Assembly: GCA_034687125.1 (NCBI GenBank)
Contig: JAQGBZ010000083.1
Span: forward strand, 149,196-213,195
From: Neelides folsomi
Taxonomy: Eukaryota > Arthropoda > Collembola > Neelipleona > Neelidae
DNA length: 64,000 nucleotides
Reading direction: 5' to 3'
Shown: in pieces, positions 1 through 14,800 of the stretch
Numbering within the stretch: the first letter of the stretch is position 1
Layout of the letters: each line of letters begins with the position of its first letter
Made by a program: the position numbers and the translations under genes
The notes under the pieces: model-generated
What the model was told of the DNA's origin: nothing
The model's database searches: none
Seen by the model: the letters and a program-made list of their open reading frames with translations, nothing else

Positions 1-3000
1 AAGGTGAAGAATCACACAGGGTGAACTCAACCTTCGATAATATGGAAAATGGAAGACTCAAACAATTCTCTTCTTAGGGTTCTTGAGCTTATAAGAAGAC
101 CAAGAATACTCTTTGTCTCTCACTTTAAAAAGAAAACTTTGACTTTCAAATATTATGTAAAGACAAGAAGGTCTTGAAATGAAATTCTGACGAGGGTAAA
201 ATCAATGAAGAGTTCAATGTTCAAATAAAGACTTTCCCTTTCTCTTCACTCAATAAAATCAGCTTTTACTCGTTTTCCCTTTCTCTCTGCTTCATCTCAA
301 AAGAGATAATTTCCTCGAAAGCTCTCCGAACAACCCAAGTTTCTCTCATTCCCCTTTCATTTCATCCAACTCCTGAATTTGGAATTTCCTTTTACTCCGC
401 TAAACTTTTAATTTGGTTGAATATACTTAAATATATAGGGAAGCGGTCTCACATTCTCATCTCTTACCAGAATTGAGCAGACAGTAGTACATGGCTTGAG
501 GAGCTACTTTGCAAACTATGTATTCTCCAATTTATTTTCTCTCTTGTAGTTTGTTTAAACTTTCTTTATGGAAAAGGATTCTAGGTTAATGTTCAACCCG
601 TAGTAATAATAAGCTAAATCTTATGGAAAAGTTTACGATACGAGCTATCTGTATTTGAGTCGGAAAACTTTACACAAAGATCAAATATCACTGAACAAAT
701 TTAATTTCAACTTTTTAAGTTTTATAGTACACATACACACATAGTTTATTCTAATTTAAAAATACAATTGTTTTTGACTTGATTCTTTGTAGTTTATTCA
801 GTCGAGTTTTCTTGCAATCTGAAAAATAAAATAAAATATAGTTTTATTAATTTATTTAAAAGTAAATTATTGAATCAAATACTCGTATATTCTATATAAA
901 GGACGTTTTAAATATTTATTAAATGTTGGAAATTGGCCCTTGAACATTTTTAAATACAATTGAGACAAATGAAATTTATTACTTCCAATCTCATAAGGAT
1001 CATTTGGTTGACAATGTTCCATTATTCATAATATCCTATCAAATAAACGGGGTTTAGTATAAAGAGGGAAAGTTGAAAGAAATTAAGTTGGACAAACTCT
1101 GTAAGAATATCAATAGAATGTGGACGATAAAAAGATAAGAGCTTATGTAATATAATGGCTCTATTCGAAGACCGCATGAGACTCTCGCTTCTGTATTAAA
1201 AATTCAGCCATAAATATGAAAAGTTTAATAAAATTCAACCCTTCCGCCTTTATGACAGGAAACCTGTTCATGATAGGAAAATAATTTGAAAGTCATTAGA
1301 AAGTATGAGGATGCAAAATCTTCAGAGATTCTCCATTGCAATCTCATTGAAGATGAAAAACCGCACATTTCACAACCACAAAACCAATATCCCTTCTCTC
1401 GTAAACGACCAGTGAGGTAAAAAAGGGAGTTCCATATCCGACCCAAAAAGAAACTTCGCTCCTCATTTCCCTCCATCTGCACGTTCGGAAAAACTCGATT
1501 AAAAGTCCCGATATTGAGTTTTTGTTCCTACAAGTTCTGGCGTTGGTTAACAAGCCTCATTCGGATTCTCATCTTGAGCGAGGGAGCCTGAAACTATATG
1601 TGAAATCTCAGCATTTCTTCTCCAAATGAGAAAAGCGGAAAAGTCGGCAAATGAACAGGAACCCACAAGAGAGAAAGGACACCCCAGTTTCCAATATAGT
1701 AAGTCTACCAAGGTATACTTAATTCCTTCTTCACATATGCTGTAATACGATGAAGAAAGAAAATAGAAATGATTTTTACATAAAAATTCATTGTTATAGG
1801 ATAGCTATACTAAGATCTACTGATTAGTATTCAAAGGTATACTTTTATAACATTTATAAGAGCAGTAGAGGAATGATGTGATCATTATCAAAAAGTCACT
1901 TTGTGAAATTGGCCAATTATTTCATCAGAGGAATCGGCAATTCTCTTTTTTCCCCTTTCCTTCTCAATTCACTTTCTTTTGCATTGGACACAAAAGAATC
2001 CTTTGACAAAGAAACTTTTACATCTGAATAAATTAACCTTCTCTGCGTCTCAAGAGAAAAATCAGTTCATTATCTCTTAATCGGATGGCTGTTCCGTTTA
2101 TGACGTTAACCGTCTGAATAAGTTAACCAGAGAGTAAAAAGTGAATTTCACGCCGGTTGAACTTAATCATAGTAAGTAGGAAAGTCTATTGAGTGAAACT
2201 ACCTTTTCCCCAGCCGCAACTTGCGGTCTACATCATTAATCATTTAAATTTACCCCTCCGAACTTATCCAATCTTTTGAATTCGTAAAGAGACCTCTCAA
2301 CACTCGTCATACGAAATATTTATCATAAATATTCCAATGCCTTATTTCCTTCTAGGCCACATATGTTCACAATGTGTATAAATATCTGTATATGTGGTGG
2401 TGATGGAGGGGTCGATGCCCTCACGGAGTAATTTTGACTGGCACCCCCCGAGAACACGTAACGATATTACTTGGAAGAATTATCCATATTTTATTTAGCA
2501 GAGGAGCCAGAGCGATAAATAATGGATATCGGACGGACAAGTGATTCCCTAGGAGGAGGTAAATCTGAACTTCCCTCATTCTCGTCTTTTTCTCCCCCTC
2601 CTTGACACCGAGGGTGAAGATGGGGTGAAATTCCCTCGTGGACAAAACACACTGCTCACCACTCTCATTTCTTTCTATACAAAGACCCTTTCCATATGCC
2701 TCCGCTCACTTTCACCTCACACTCAGAGAAATTGTGGAGAAAATGCCGTGATTTGAATAATTTATTATGTGAAGTTCAGGGAATTATTCGCCCGGTGCAA
2801 CTCATGCGTTTTTCTCAACTGCCAAGATCCAAGAGATTGGGTTTAATGGACGAATCAGCCGCGATCTCCTTCCCATCATCTCCTCCTCTCAAATGGTTTT
2901 CCCGTTTGTTTGAATGTTCTTTATTCGGTTATTAGGACCCATTCCCACCTCAACCATCTCTTCATTCCGAGAGTAAGAAAGGAAATACCTGGGAAAGGAG

Positions 3001-6000
3001 GGAAATCACCATTTTCCACATGTCGCTCCATCATGGCCACTTCCATCCTTTTATCTCCTTTTGGGTGAATTGAGCGAATCGTTGGCCAATTCTTCTCATG
3101 GCTTCCCCATTCACAATTTCAATACGAGAAAGACCCAGTTGAGTGTAGAGGATGAGGGAGGGCAAATGGTTAAGAGGCATTTTTACGACCGAGCATTTCA
3201 TTCCTTTGGATTGGATTCCTTCTCCTAACGATTCCAACTCAACCTATAACTCTGCCCCGAAAATCTAGAAAAAGATATGTCATTGGATTAGGTCCCAAAA
3301 ACAAACGGAACACGTTGGGATCCCAAATGAGACCAGACACTCGGGTTGAGGAAAAGAATATCGAGAGTGAAAAGGGTTCCTCCTGAGCGAAATTCGAAAT
3401 ACCAACACGTTCGCGATGACGAAAAGCCAGTGGAAGGTTTGAGACTCCTGAGCCATATATCCACCGTAAGAAATTGGGAATTGGGCACATCTACGAGGAT
3501 TTGGGTTGATACATTGCAGAAGAAAGATTTCGGCTCTGATACTCCTCATGTGGCGAAACAGGAGCTGCAATATATTAAGCTTTATGACGATCTACATCTG
3601 TCTTCCCTCTCACACACCATACAAACCCTTCCGGATTTTTGGCAAATAGGCCATAAGGAATATCCGGCACTTGAAGGGATCCATTAGAACGTGGGTCGGA
3701 TGGGAAGTTTGTGAAGCTGGGCCTTAAATGGAACCGATGACGGGGGAAAGGTCCCCTGGAGGAATTCGAGGTCTAGTCAACTCCTTTTCTCAAAAGGACT
3801 CGGAACACTCGAAGAAAACTATTAAAAAGATCTGACAGAGATGAAAGGTTTGGCTCCCGTTCAACACTTTTCTCTTTGGAGAAGAAAAAGTGGGAACAAT
3901 GGAATGGATATAATGCGTCTTGAGGAAACCATAATCCAATTCAGGGAGAAAAAACATGCCCTTTGGCTCTTTCTCTCCTGGAGAGCTCGCAAGAAGTTCA
4001 ACTTCCGTAAATAAAGCCTTATCTCCCTCAATCCGAAAAGAACCATCATGGTAATGAGGAGGTTCATGTGGGCTCATGGAAATTAGATATGCAAGGAAGG
4101 TTCTGCCAACGGTTGGGGAAATTATTTCCCAGTCAGAATACCCGCCATGTTTCGTCGATACTTTTGTAAATACACCGTGAGGTTGCATTATAGAAGAGAC
4201 ACTCCAACCGCATTCATCTGTATAACGGATCCACAGAGACTGATGATATATACACAGATCCACAGTGAGTCTCTAGAGCAGAATAAATGTTTTGCCTCCT
4301 TGAAGAAGGATGTCTGTTCCCGGGGATGTCCATGTGCGAGGGCCCGAGACGAAAAACATGGGTTCATGAAAACGAGGTTCGATCAATCACCTCCAAACTC
4401 CCAGTATTGCAAATTACACAATCCATCCAACTCAAACACCATCTTCAATTCAAATGTACGAATAAACCCCCTGGCTTGGATCTCAAATGTAAAGAAACCT
4501 TTGGGGGTTCTGAGGAATCCATACCAAAGGGTAATTCCCTTTGATTAACCCCAATCCCATTTGAGGAAAAACGGAATTGAATGGGCAAACAACTGACTGA
4601 AAGACGTCTCTCTCAAATTGGAAATGAAGGGATTGGAAATGAATTTGTGAAGGTAAAGTCAATAGGAAATCCCTCCAATCATTATGGAAGAGCCGATGAA
4701 GACCGTAAATTAAGAAAAGAGGAGGTTGGTAATTTATTGAGAGTGGACTGTAAGTATTTTAAAGGGAGCGGGGCTTAGACGAGATTCTCCTGCCTTATCT
4801 CTGCCACTGCAACAAGGCGTGTGTTTAAACCCGACTACGAGTCCCTTCACGTCCCGAATCAAAGCGGGGATCGTTTGGCCTTAATAAAGAGAATCTATCG
4901 GAATGCGCTCCCTCCGCCGCTCTCTTCAAGAGTGAGTCAGAGGGGGAAAGTTGAATGGGGGAAAGCTGAATTCGTCTTTTGGGGAACCGATGATGGCGAT
5001 GAGTCATCGGGTCGTTAGTACTACCGTAGCCATCTATTACAAGAGAGACACTCGGTGCAGTGATCCCCAATAATATATTGCCGCCCGGTCGAGGCGCATT
5101 TTCCTCCTCCTTAATTAAGGGGGGCTGGTGGTGATATGATGGGGCGAGCCCGTGTTGGAAATTAGCAAAAGACAATAAAGGCCATGAGCTATTGGTTTAA
5201 GAGACTATAAAGACATTTCGTATTCCTTCCTCATTTAGCGAGAAAGAGGCCCAGAGGGCTCGTTCCCATCCCACTCGCCCCATCATCACGCTCTCTCAAG
5301 AAAGTCATTTGAGAGAGAAGCACCTCAATTCAGTCCCATTAATGAGAACTCAAATCTGATAAAGTAAGGAAATAAATATATCAATATCTGATGTTCAAAA
5401 TCCCAAAAGTTTCCTACTTTTAATAAATGTCCGTATTTATTTAGCAGCGTCCCCTTTAAAAAGATTTATTGAGGAAATGTCGAAATGGGATTTGTAAACG
5501 AGGACTCAATAAACAAGCAGTTTAAAGTTGGGAAAAACTTTGCATTATTTTCCCAACTTTTCCTCAACTTTCTGTCTGAAATTAAAATGAATCGTGAAAT
5601 TAAATGTAATTTAAAAAAGTGGGGCTTTAATTCACTTGACGTTCAACAACTCCAAGAGTCCATTTGTCTTTCTCGTCCACTTCAAAACTCGAGCCCTTAA
5701 TGAAGGGAAGTGAAAGGAATTGGGCTATAAAGAACCAGGGCAGTCGAAGTCGCGGAGGAGTCGAGAGGAACAAAGTGTTTATTACGGGAGTTTCTCTCTC
5801 TCTGTTGGGACTTTCATGTAATTTATTCCCCTTATGGACGAAGCCTCAACTCCCAAGCAGGTCGTATAAATCTCAATATTTCTCGGGCTTTACCTCGCCC
5901 GGGTATAAATCTTGTCGAGGGAGTACAAAGGAGGTAGACATAAAAGACAGCGGGGCGAAGTGGAGAGCTCCTGCTGCTGCTTGGTTGTTCAATACTCATC

Positions 6001-9000
6001 CTTTCCAAAGCTACCCGTGTTTTGGATAAAATAAAAGGTGGTGAAGCAGAATGTGAGAACAACGAGGCCACTTGGTTTCAACCAATAATGTATCAAGAGT
6101 AGGAAAATATCAACAGGAAAGCCTTTTATGCCATGTATAGGCTTCTGTCTTATCTGTCGGCTTTGTGGGGGGATTTTAAAAACTCTTGCATTCTATTACT
6201 CTCGAAGACAAGGAGGATTAAGAGGCTCCAACACCGATAAGTTATCTTAAGGAGATTATTTTCCCATCTTCATTTAATATTCCCCTTTTATTCCCCCCAA
6301 ATGCTATCAATTAACCACAAGGGGTTTAGGCCTCTTAAATTGATTTATTTAGAGCTCATTGATATTATTAGAAAGAACTTGTTTGGAATGAGATGGAGTT
6401 TTGGCAGTAAAAAGTTTAATTTGAGTGACAAGAGAAACGAATCATTTTCCTCATTTCCTACAAATTGGCACATTGCGGGCGAAGAGCTCGAGTTTCCAGA
6501 GACCCCCAACTGCCTCATTCCAACTCATTGGAGATGAATTAGTTAAAAGGCAGAGGCAACTGCCTGCACTTCTTTAATAGAATCAACCACTCCGAGCTCC
6601 ACAACAACTTTTTATCCTCGGAGCTAAGGAAGTAAAAATAAAAGCAAATGGATTTCTTCCGTGGAATTTACATTTGAGATGAATATGTTGACTGCTGACA
6701 GCAAATGAGGCTAAGATGTATTATGTTATGTTATTAAGCTCTACACTTTGATCCTCCTTCTCTTTGATCTTATCAAACTTGTACACGTGTTACGCCAAGC
6801 CTTGCTCGCACACTCAATTTCCCTTTTCCTTGAGTCAACAACACTTGGTTGAATGAAGACATACTCGCCCGTTTAATTATTCCTCGCATTCTTTCTCCTC
6901 CTCATTTTGTCAGACATTTCCCTTTTAACTTCAGCTTTCAAACAATGGGTGCTAAATATGGAACATGTGTTTGAATCCAGAGGACCACTTTGTTTTTCAT
7001 TAAACTCAAAGTCCTTTCATCTTGCAAAGAATATTAAATCATATACCATATAATTTATAAAGAATATCTACTATCTGTGAGTATAGTATAGTACTTCTCA
7101 TGAATGTTTAGAATAAGAATATAAGTACATAAGAATTGTATAAATCATCCAGCTATAAAACACTTTTTTACTACAAAGTTCTGATTCTCAATATCGATAC
7201 AATCATAGTATAGTGCCATAAAATATAAAAATCCCAATATTTTGCAATATTGCCAGGAAAAGAACTAAATCACATAACTCTTCTTTTAATCCAATTAATC
7301 TAAAAAATGACATCTTGAAGCCCATAAAGATCGTTTGGGTGAAGGAATCAAGGAAGAATGAAAGTGATAATGTGGAACATAAAAGATCCATCACACGGTT
7401 CGTTTCATTCCTTCATAAATGGAGAAGATGATTCAGGAGAAACCGAAAGCCACATTTAATCAATATGATGAGTCTTACTGTGGGGTTTCTCTGTTTGTTC
7501 TCGCCACTTTATGAAGGTTCCAGCTGGCTGTCTCGGCCCTCGGGGAAAAGAGATATGGAAAGGGCTTAGGAGATGAGAGTGAAAGCAAGAGTGAAATCAA
7601 GGTACTTCATTCCCTCTCCACTACCAGGCATCTATAGGGAGGGAGGGTCTCTAAAAAATATACGTGTCTGGAAGTATCATGCTCTCAGGATAGAAATCGA
7701 GAAAGTGAAGTATTGAGGAGGAAAATGAGAAATGGGGAAAGACAAAGAAAAGTACATAAAGCTCTTCTCCGCAATTGACTTTTCCCCAACGTAAATCCAG
7801 CGCATAGATATTGGGAAGTAAAGTTTGCTTTCCGTCCCGATCTTCCCAAAACTTGACAATAAACCAAATTAGACAACTCTCAAACAAGCCGAGTCCGAAA
7901 TGTTTTGACTTTTTAAACAGACACAAGATTTGCCTTTAGAAGGGTTCGGAATGAATGTCGTTCTAAGTATTATAATTTAACAAAACTTTGGTCTCATAAA
8001 AGAGATGAAAGTTATTCAAGGAATATCAATGTGGTTGAACAGAGACGCATCTTGTACTATTTGTATTGAGTGACTCACCGCCTCGATTCGACTTCCTCAA
8101 ACAAAGAAGACGGGGACGGAGTTGACAGAGAAGGGAGAAAAACGAAGTTGAAAAATAATATTAAATTTCAGTGAGCGTAGGAGCCATTTCCTTCGCTTCC
8201 TCCACTTTGATTACTTATTGATTCGGATGAAAAGTCGAGAAAATTGATTTACCTCTTCATGGCCTTAATTAAATGGAAAAGATCACTAGATGAACTCAGC
8301 ACTTAATAAATAAAAAAAATATTCAACTCAATTGTACATTAAATGGTTTACCTTTTAAAATCACATTACCTCGACCCATCTCATCCATCTCATCTTAGAA
8401 GGTATCTCAAGTCTCAAGAGGAATGAGGAAATTTCATTGGGATTCAGGTCGTAAGTTAAATCAAATCATTTACTTTTACGACAACTTTCTCTCCCAAACT
8501 ATCCGTAATTGGAATGAAAAAGACGTTAAATAAAAGGTCTTAAATGGATCCTTCCATTATCTTCTCTAAGTCCTTCGCTGTGCAACTTTCACGGGTCTTT
8601 GGGTCTTTTGGTAATGGGTAGAGAGAGGTTTAAGTTGCTCTTACTTGACCATCCTTTCCTCTTATTTTGGCACGGGCGAAAAAGTTGGGTTCCAAACTCT
8701 CCACCCACCACTCTTCAATTTCAACCTCAATAAAAGGGACAGTAACTCAAGGAGGTCCCCACCATTATTTTCCCAAAGAAAAAAGAAAAGTCCGGCCTAT
8801 TGTATGTTTCTCTCAAGACATGTAATTAAGTCAATTCTGGTCCTAAATGGGACTGGGGACAGACGGAAGCTCTTCTCGGGAGAGTGTGAAGAGGAAGTCG
8901 GAGTTTTGGTTTTTTCCTCAATGAAAGTCCTTTTCCACATACGCACATCATTCCATTTAAGTATGGTATACTGGCCTTCACTTTGAGCCGACTGAATTTT

Positions 9001-11366
9001 TTTCCTCCCTTCCCGTCGCTCGTCTTAAGGAAGAAAAACCGAAAGGCACTCTGGAATATAATTGGATTCCCTTTTCCCCTTAAGAAGAGAAGTTAACTTT
9101 GCCAGGGAGGCAGAGATGAGGGATTTATATATCAGTAGGTAGAGAGATCTCCCCAGCCGCAAATCCACGATGTACATAGGAAATCGTAGATTTCTTGGTT
9201 CCTCCAGGATTCCTGGACGGGATGATGGAATCAAGAGTATATAAACCGATTGGAGGCATAATGGCGCTTAGGGGCTTCGCTCCCATCTAACCCTCCCTAT
9301 TTGACTTTCCTCCTTTAATTGTGTTTTACGATGTGATGGGAAAGAACCGACTTCGCTCAATTCTCACACCACCATCTTCCGCTTCCTATAAAGCGAAGGT
9401 TTAAGGGGCTTAACAACCACCAATAGAACTCGGAGTTGTATAAGCGAAGTCTTTTTTTATTAGATGATCCTGTGTAGATTATGGAGGAATCGATAAGAGG
9501 AGAGTCAAAGGCTCTCATTGTATGCTCAATGTATAGAAGTACTAATATAAGAGATATACAAGAGGGTAAATGAGTGCACTTGAGATCCACTCAAAAAATA
9601 CCATCATTTCGTCTCCCTTTCTTATTCATCTAATCTATCCCCCATGAGTTTATTGGAGGGCTCTCCATTCCACGATTCCACCCATTCACTTCCGACCCTC
9701 TTTTTAAAGACTTTTCTTCTCTTATATGATGACTTGTATCACTTGTATGGAATACTTCTTTGGATAGTATTGGGATGGTATAGGAATTTGAGAGAGTCTC
9801 AAGGTGGCTTTTATGACGGAACAACGGAAATTGCACAATTCGGCTCTTCTTCCGCATTGAAAAATCCTTAGGGCCTTCTAATGAGGCTCGAGGGCGGCAG
9901 AGTGGCGGATTAAACTCGGCCCAAACTTTGTGAATTAATACGAACGCATCTTGACTTAACGGCGATGGAACTGTGGAGAGATCAAAATTATCCTGCACAG
10001 CGGGATGAAGCCAAAATTACAGCTTCTTGTGGGGAGGAAATCCGGTGACAAGGCGGAAAAAGTTAATGATCAAACTACATGAACCTCCCTCAGTTCATAA
10101 GTTCGTGAATTAAGTTTCATTTAGATTGGACGAGTATATTCCGAGAGTGAAGGTTGAACATGGCAATGGTTTGTATGGAGTTTATAACTCTGCTTTTCTC
10201 CGATTCCAAGAAAGTACGGACAGCTTAATGTGATTTACGGGACCTCAAGGCAAACCAAAGGCGGAAAAGGGGGAAAGTGCAATTCAAATGAAATCCGCAT
10301 TCCATGTAAAGGGAAAATCCAGGGAGACCTTAATGGGGGATTGGAAAGGCATTTCCGCTTTATCAGATCGGCTTTAGACTCTTTCATTACCGACCCATCC
10401 CATTCCCCAAAGGAACCGTAGAAGAACAAAGGCGCTCAATTGAATATCCAAAAAATGGGAACTTTTTTTCCAAAGATTAGAAAAGGAAAACCCCCTTCAC
10501 TTTTATGCAAATCCAATAAAATTATTTTCCCAGCTGAAGTGCCCATATATACGCAAATCCCGTTGATAAATTCCGCCTCGGAGGCGGAAAAATAACAATT
10601 TGACATTCATTTATATATCCACATTACATAAGGGCCATTTTGTGTATTTTGTTGTTTGTGGGGCTATTATGCTCTCAAATCTCTGATTTACGATGGATGG
10701 GACCCATATGGGGAGATATTATTTATGGGAAATTGGAATTTGAGACTATGAAGTCTCCTTTCTAACTCTATACTTTATTAGTCTCGGAGAGCATCCTGAG
10801 AGAAATGGGAAAGTGTGGGACCTGTCGGTAAACCGAGCTTTAAGCTCCTAATAATGTAAAAGACCGAGTCCAAATGGGCTCAATTCCATTCCTCTTCCCA
10901 ACTAAAATATGAAATATTACCTCATGAACTCACCATACATATTATAACTTATACATTGTATTCCTCCTATTAAACTGATTCTCTTCCTCGGCAGTCGACA
11001 CTAGGACTCCATGCATACGTATTGCAGTATTTGTAAGTATACTTGTAAAGTAGAACAAATCCATCCACGTACAAATTCACATACTCGATTTTGTAATACT
11101 TTCTATGTAAATGTAGAATATGAACGTATGTTTAACACAAAGTAACGAGATCTCCTTGGCTAATCTAACCGCAACAAATAACCTCAGGACTCATCCTCGG
11201 ATTGTGAAAATGAGTCATTGGACCAAAGTTGTGAGACTTAAATCTCCCCATTATTCTCCCAACGACGGCTGCACCAAATGATAGCTATTTATTAGGTCTA
11301 TTACAACAATACAATGGGAAGTTTGAGTTAATCTGCTCAAGTAGGTATGTAGCACAGTTTAAGTAT

Positions 11367-11422
11367 TTATATATCAAACTCATCATCATCATCATCATCC
11401 AAGTCATCGGCCTCTAAAGCAT
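11367..11422 (-). other. Possible acidic terminal exon of an unidentified minus-strand gene
   Basis: On the minus strand an acceptor-like CTTTTAG is followed by 56 nt that read ALEADDLDDDDDDEFDI and a stop at 11367-11369. The run of Asp comes from a (CAT)n repeat, so chance is a real alternative. The residues on both sides of the repeat and the acceptor make a short acidic C-terminus possible, but I found no upstream exon to join. Confidence 0.15.
11381..11399. repeat. (CAT)n microsatellite
   Basis: Six uninterrupted CAT units plus one base. Short and probably polymorphic. It lies inside the possible acidic exon noted at 11367-11422. Confidence 0.8.
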
Positions 11423-11854
11423 CTAAAAGTTAAAATGATTATTATGAACATCCACTCGGAAATGATGTGCAGAGCGGAATGATTGAGATACGAAGTTAAG
11501 TTGATCAAACGAGATTTCATATCACACACTCACTCAGCAACTCCTCTTAATGCCCTTGGTAATAGGGAGACTTTGAGGAGATCATCAGAACCCAATTACT
11601 CATTTTATTAAGAGGCTTCTAAAGGAAAGGATAAAATATAATGGGAAGAACCGAAGAGTGGGATGAGTCTTGACGTAATAACCATTTGGTCCATAGAGGA
11701 ATAATTGAGTCCTTATCTCTCTCGTGACAACATTGGAGTCAGTAGCCCGACCATTTTAACGACCTTCTTCTCTTTCCAGAACTTAACGATGAGCAGAGTA
11801 AGAGCGATGGAGAAGGGAGCGAATTGAAGCGGCCGCGGATTTGAAGCTGAAGAC

Positions 11855-14800
11855 ATGTTCGGCCTTCGTCTCAAATCGTGGATGGAAGCTCATTTAGGCA
11901 GACCGCGGAAGGTGACAGGGAGCAGCGGGAAGCTCTCGACCTCCTCGACCCAAACACCTCATGAGGAGCGGAGGATGTTGGGCAAGGGCGACCTCCGGGA
12001 GCCATCTGAGGGAGCGGGAGGGGGAGAGGAGCAACAGAAGGAGAGCCGAGCGCAAGAGCCCTCGACGTCCAAACCCCGAGTCGTCTGCAACAGCAACAGT
12101 GGAGCAAACATTCTCTTGGGATCGTTCAGTAACAACCTCTCTTCTCCCGACACCGGCTACTCCACGGATGGCTACTCCCCCAAAAGTGTCTACCCAGCCT
12201 TGTCTTTCGAGTCGTCGGGGAAGTCCACGCCCAAGTCCTCCTATACAATTTCGTCCCTTGTCTCCAGTGACCTCCTCAATAAAAACTCAGCCTCGTCGAA
12301 TGGGCTCGAGGAGTTGGAAGAGAGCGGAGACACCGACTGCCTTCCGAATGAAGAAACCTCCTCGAGGGATTCCCCACAAGCGGTCCCTTTAACTCCAAAC
12401 AACGAGATCCAGGATGTGACTGTGCCCTGTGGGGATAATGGGGCCAAGAGGAAAACTCACCGGCGGGCGGAGTCAGAGGGTGAGAAAGTGACGGGCAAAG
12501 TGGCGGGGGGACGGAACATTCGAACGTCGCTCGTTCTGAGCGGAGCAAATTCTCCAGTTGGGCCTGAGAACGCGGGCCGTGGCTGGTCCTTGGACCTCAA
12601 AGCCCTTTCCCTCTCTTCACCCCGAAGACCGCGAACGCGGATCAAAACCAACCCGTGGATTTGCATAAGAAATGAGTCGGCGGTCATGCCGAAGATCCAC
12701 CGAGAGGAAAAGGAAAGCTCATTACTCACAATGAGACTCTCACCGGCCCGAGCCTCCCTCACGATCCCCGTGGAAATAAATAATGTAAACGTCCTCAGTC
12801 CCTCACCCGGTTCGTCCTCGTCAGATCAGGAGCGGACGGCTCTGCATCGGATCTCGAGTTCGACAAGTGCGAGTGATTCAGGTAAAGGGACACTGGAGAC
12901 TCGGACTAATAGAAATTCAAGAGAATCGTCTTCGCTCCTGAGCGAAACGACCTCATCGCCTCGGAATTCAATCATTTCTCAGGAGATGAGAGTCGAGTCC
13001 TCGTCCCCCTGTCTTCCACCGCTCTCATTCTCCGACAATCAGCCAAGTCGGGGTTTTGGGCCTTCCCGCCTCTTCCCAAGACCAACTTTGCCTTTCACCA
13101 GAGAACCCGCCATTGCCGCCTACTCTCCAATCATAGAAAAGGAAACGGATATTCTCTCAGATTGGCCCAACACCGACGACGAAGAAAGGGAAGAACAGAT
13201 TGACAATCCGCCATCAATATTCCAGCTCAACCCCCGGCGTCATTACGAGGACAGCCCAAAGTGTAATACCAAGTTTGAGATCTGTAATTCAAATGGGCGG
13301 GAGGAGTGCAGGAGCAATAATAATTTCAAGAAACCCGCCTCCCTGCTTCCATACGAGGACGAGAGTGGGAACTCGTTGAATATGAACTTCCCCACCACTT
13401 GTTACCAGCCGATCCCAATAAGGCCGATACAAATGCAGGGAACGTACCCGGAAGGAATGCCAAGTGAGAGCGAGGGCTTGTCAAATCACGTCGTCTCTCT
13501 TGACACCGCCCCGCGGTCTTTCCGATCCTCCCGATCTCCTCTCAAAAATCAGCCCACGACGATCGCCCGCGGAGCTCTAGGCTTCCTTAGGAAAATGTTC
13601 CGAAAAGGCTCGTGCTCTTCGACCAATTCTGCCGCTTCTTCTCCACTCCACTTGAACAACGATAGGAAGCGAGGGCCGCCGTCCTCAACAACAACGACGA
13701 GTTTGTTCTGTCGTGAAGGATTGGCCGACACGGTCGCTTTACCTCTTACGGCCCATTTCACCCAAAGTGGGATAGTTAAACCTTGCAGCCCGGCCGTAAA
13801 TGGCTACTTTCTCACTCCAACTCCCAATTCGTTCAGGAGGCGAAGTGGGGCAGAGGCGAGCGAGTCGCGAGTTTCAAGAACAACCAAGGGATTCAAGACT
13901 GACATTATAAGAGTGCCCTATCCAACCATGTTAAATATGGAAGGGAATCAAGAACCGGGAGCAAATGGTCAAACATTGGGAAATGGAGGAGGAGGAAACA
14001 CAAATACAAATTCCACTTCCGCCAGTTCCGTCTGCTCGATGTCAACTTCCACTTCGGCCGAAACAGGATTAACCCAAGATGCCCGAGAAGGTTCATTTAC
14101 GCCCAAGCCCAGGCTTGAAGTCAATCAGAATCATAAGCAATTCCCGAGGCCGATTTCAACCCCAGTAGTCCAATCCCCAGCCCAAGGCTCGAGACTGAGA
14201 AACCAAAAAATTCCATTCGAGTCTCCGCGAGTGTCAGTGGCAGTCTCTGGGAACCGAATTAACTCGCCTAGTTTTAATAACTACTCTCCCATTCATCGTC
14301 TTGTCGTGACCGGAGGGAATCCCTTACTCGCTCCAAGACTCCCGCCCATCCTCCCCACTCACTCTCAAATGATGAACGGGGACATGGGCGAAGATGTGGC
14401 GAGGACACCACGAGCTTCTTACCAACCTCGCCCGATTTCTTCGCCAATTCCTCAGCCCTACTTTCACTCGCCGTTCATTCCCTCGCCCTCGCCCATCCTT
14501 CGCAATCCTCGCTACCAATACATTACTTCCTCGAATCAAAACTCGCCGCTCCTTAACGCCCCCAGAAGAATTAATAACGGCCATAGTGGCGTCCAACGCC
14601 CCACACCTGTCAATTTGAATTTAAAAGGGGAGTTTCCCTCGAACCACTACTACTCTTCGCCCGTCCTTCAACAAAGAGCATTTTACGATCTCCAAACTCA
14701 TCAAAAGTCTCCGGTCGTTAATCAGAAAATTCTTCACCACCCGCAGGAACTCACACCATCACACCATTTCCAATTCCAGCCTGGGAACATCAATAGTCGG

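Larger units (their letters stand above)
1..11779. other. Long stretch with no recognised gene
   Basis: I see no open frame here that resembles a known family and no chain of phase-compatible exons. Open frames up to 157 codons exist on both strands (for example 3790-4263 minus and 4147-4548 plus), but they overlap each other on opposite strands and have no family motif. The DNA looks less AT-rich than the intergenic DNA after 16 kb, and stop codons are sparser in all frames, which explains the many spurious frames. It may hold 5' exons, introns or regulatory DNA of the gene that starts at 11855. A (CAT)n run at 11381-11399 is noted separately. Confidence 0.5.

Noticed and set aside
3790-4263. 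157-codon open frame on the minus strand
   Set aside because: It overlaps a 133-codon frame on the plus strand, shows no family motif or protein-like domain, and lies in a stop-poor, non-coding block.
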